A stretch of 21,979 nt of DNA from JBHEPS01 sp046261635 (lineage in GTDB: Bacteria > Acidobacteriota > Thermoanaerobaculia > Gp7-AA8). Under the pieces are notes generated by a model. It was not told the origin of the DNA. It saw only the letters and a program-made list of their open reading frames with translations, and did no database searches. How positions within the stretch are numbered: the first letter of the stretch is position 1; every line of letters begins with the position of its first letter. The stretch is taken from contig JBHEOL010000346.1 in assembly GCA_046261635.1 (NCBI GenBank), forward strand, positions 1 to 21,979, given 5' to 3'. A program made the position numbers and the translations under genes. Positions 21,732 to 21,979 of this stretch are shown one piece after another.

Positions 21732-21979
21732 TTACCGGACTCGCCCGTGCTCCACCATGAGGCATCGGTCCTGGACGACCTTGATTCCCGCCTCGGCGAG
21801 CTTCCGCGCCGCCTCGTCGTTCCGGATTCCCAACTGAAACCATACCGACTTCGGACGAGCGGCGAGGATGTCGTCCACGTGCGGGGGGATGTCCTGCGGC
21901 TTGCGGAAGACATTGACCATGTCGATCGGGCGGTCGACGGCGGCGAGCGCCCGGAAGACCTTCTCTCCGAGAATTTCGG
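21732..21979 (-). CDS. CoA-binding protein (YccU/COG1832-like), 5' truncated by window edge
   Basis: The C-terminal 81 or so residues of a small CoA-binding Rossmann protein are visible. Family landmarks are GEKVFRALAAVDRPIDMVNVF, the FRKPQDIPPHVDDI segment, SVWFQLGIRNDEAA and the terminal VVQDRCLMVEH. They match the COG1832 pattern of VDVFR, WLQLGI and VVMDRC. The start lies beyond position 21979; the internal ATG at 21920 is not the true start because homology continues upstream of it. Members bind CoA and are linked loosely to metabolism without a defined reaction. It ends 3 nt before the tandem hydrolase gene, with which it probably forms an operon. Confidence 0.88.
   Translation of the reverse strand, partial: EILGEKVFRALAAVDRPIDMVNVFRKPQDIPPHVDDILAARPKSVWFQLGIRNDEAARKLAEAGIKVVQDRCLMVEHGRVR

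Overview
This is a GC-rich bacterial chromosome segment with short intergenic gaps and frequent strand switching. It shows no rRNA, tRNA, CRISPR array, transposase, phage or plasmid functions. Gene content and the style of intergenic repeats suggest a soil or environmental phylum such as Acidobacteriota. That assignment is inference, since no taxonomic marker is present.

Layout, left to right. A truncated C-terminus of an unassigned protein (possibly radical SAM/SPASM) converges on an EVE-domain protein across a 34-bp perfect inverted repeat built from AGAAGGC heptamers. A Kup potassium transporter follows on the + strand. The minus strand then carries a small one-helix membrane protein, a class I aminotransferase and an H1-histone-like lysine-rich protein, the last two 3 nt apart. 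DinB (Pol IV) reads rightward and meets a Nudix hydrolase/DUF4442 pair (4-nt ATGA overlap) across a 350-bp nest of inverted repeats. A membrane protein with an SEC-C zinc motif and three W-x-x-x-H-x-H-W-H repeats is next. It is followed by a short-chain dehydrogenase, a remnant of an ACT-domain protein, a two-domain LigD (ligase then polymerase) and an unknown 115-residue protein. A second heptamer inverted array separates that protein from a fatty-acid oxidation cluster.

The cluster (minus strand, transcription order TetR, FadD, FadJ) is the clearest functional unit. It comprises a TetR/FadR-type regulator, a long-chain acyl-CoA synthetase and a bifunctional enoyl-CoA hydratase/3-hydroxyacyl-CoA dehydrogenase. 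A palindrome matching the Bacillus FadR box covers the regulator's own promoter. Divergent from it, beyond a 9-nt-unit repeat array, lies a 1116-residue membrane protein whose first half is a CPBP intramembrane protease and whose second half looks like a catalytically dead duplicate. The window ends with a protein containing two complete alpha/beta-hydrolase domains and a truncated CoA-binding protein, apparently co-transcribed.

Two themes cut across genes. First, several promoter-proximal genes have a TANNNT hexamer 6-10 nt before the start codon and no Shine-Dalgarno, which suggests leaderless mRNAs. Genes with a clear Shine-Dalgarno have longer leaders. Second, three of the seven convergent junctions hold short-unit tandem arrays in inverted orientation, and at two of them the array supplies the stop codons of both converging genes. 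I see no defence or otherwise obviously new multi-gene system. The best novelty candidates are the duplicated CPBP protein, the SEC-C/HxHWH protein and the stop-codon-supplying inverted arrays.
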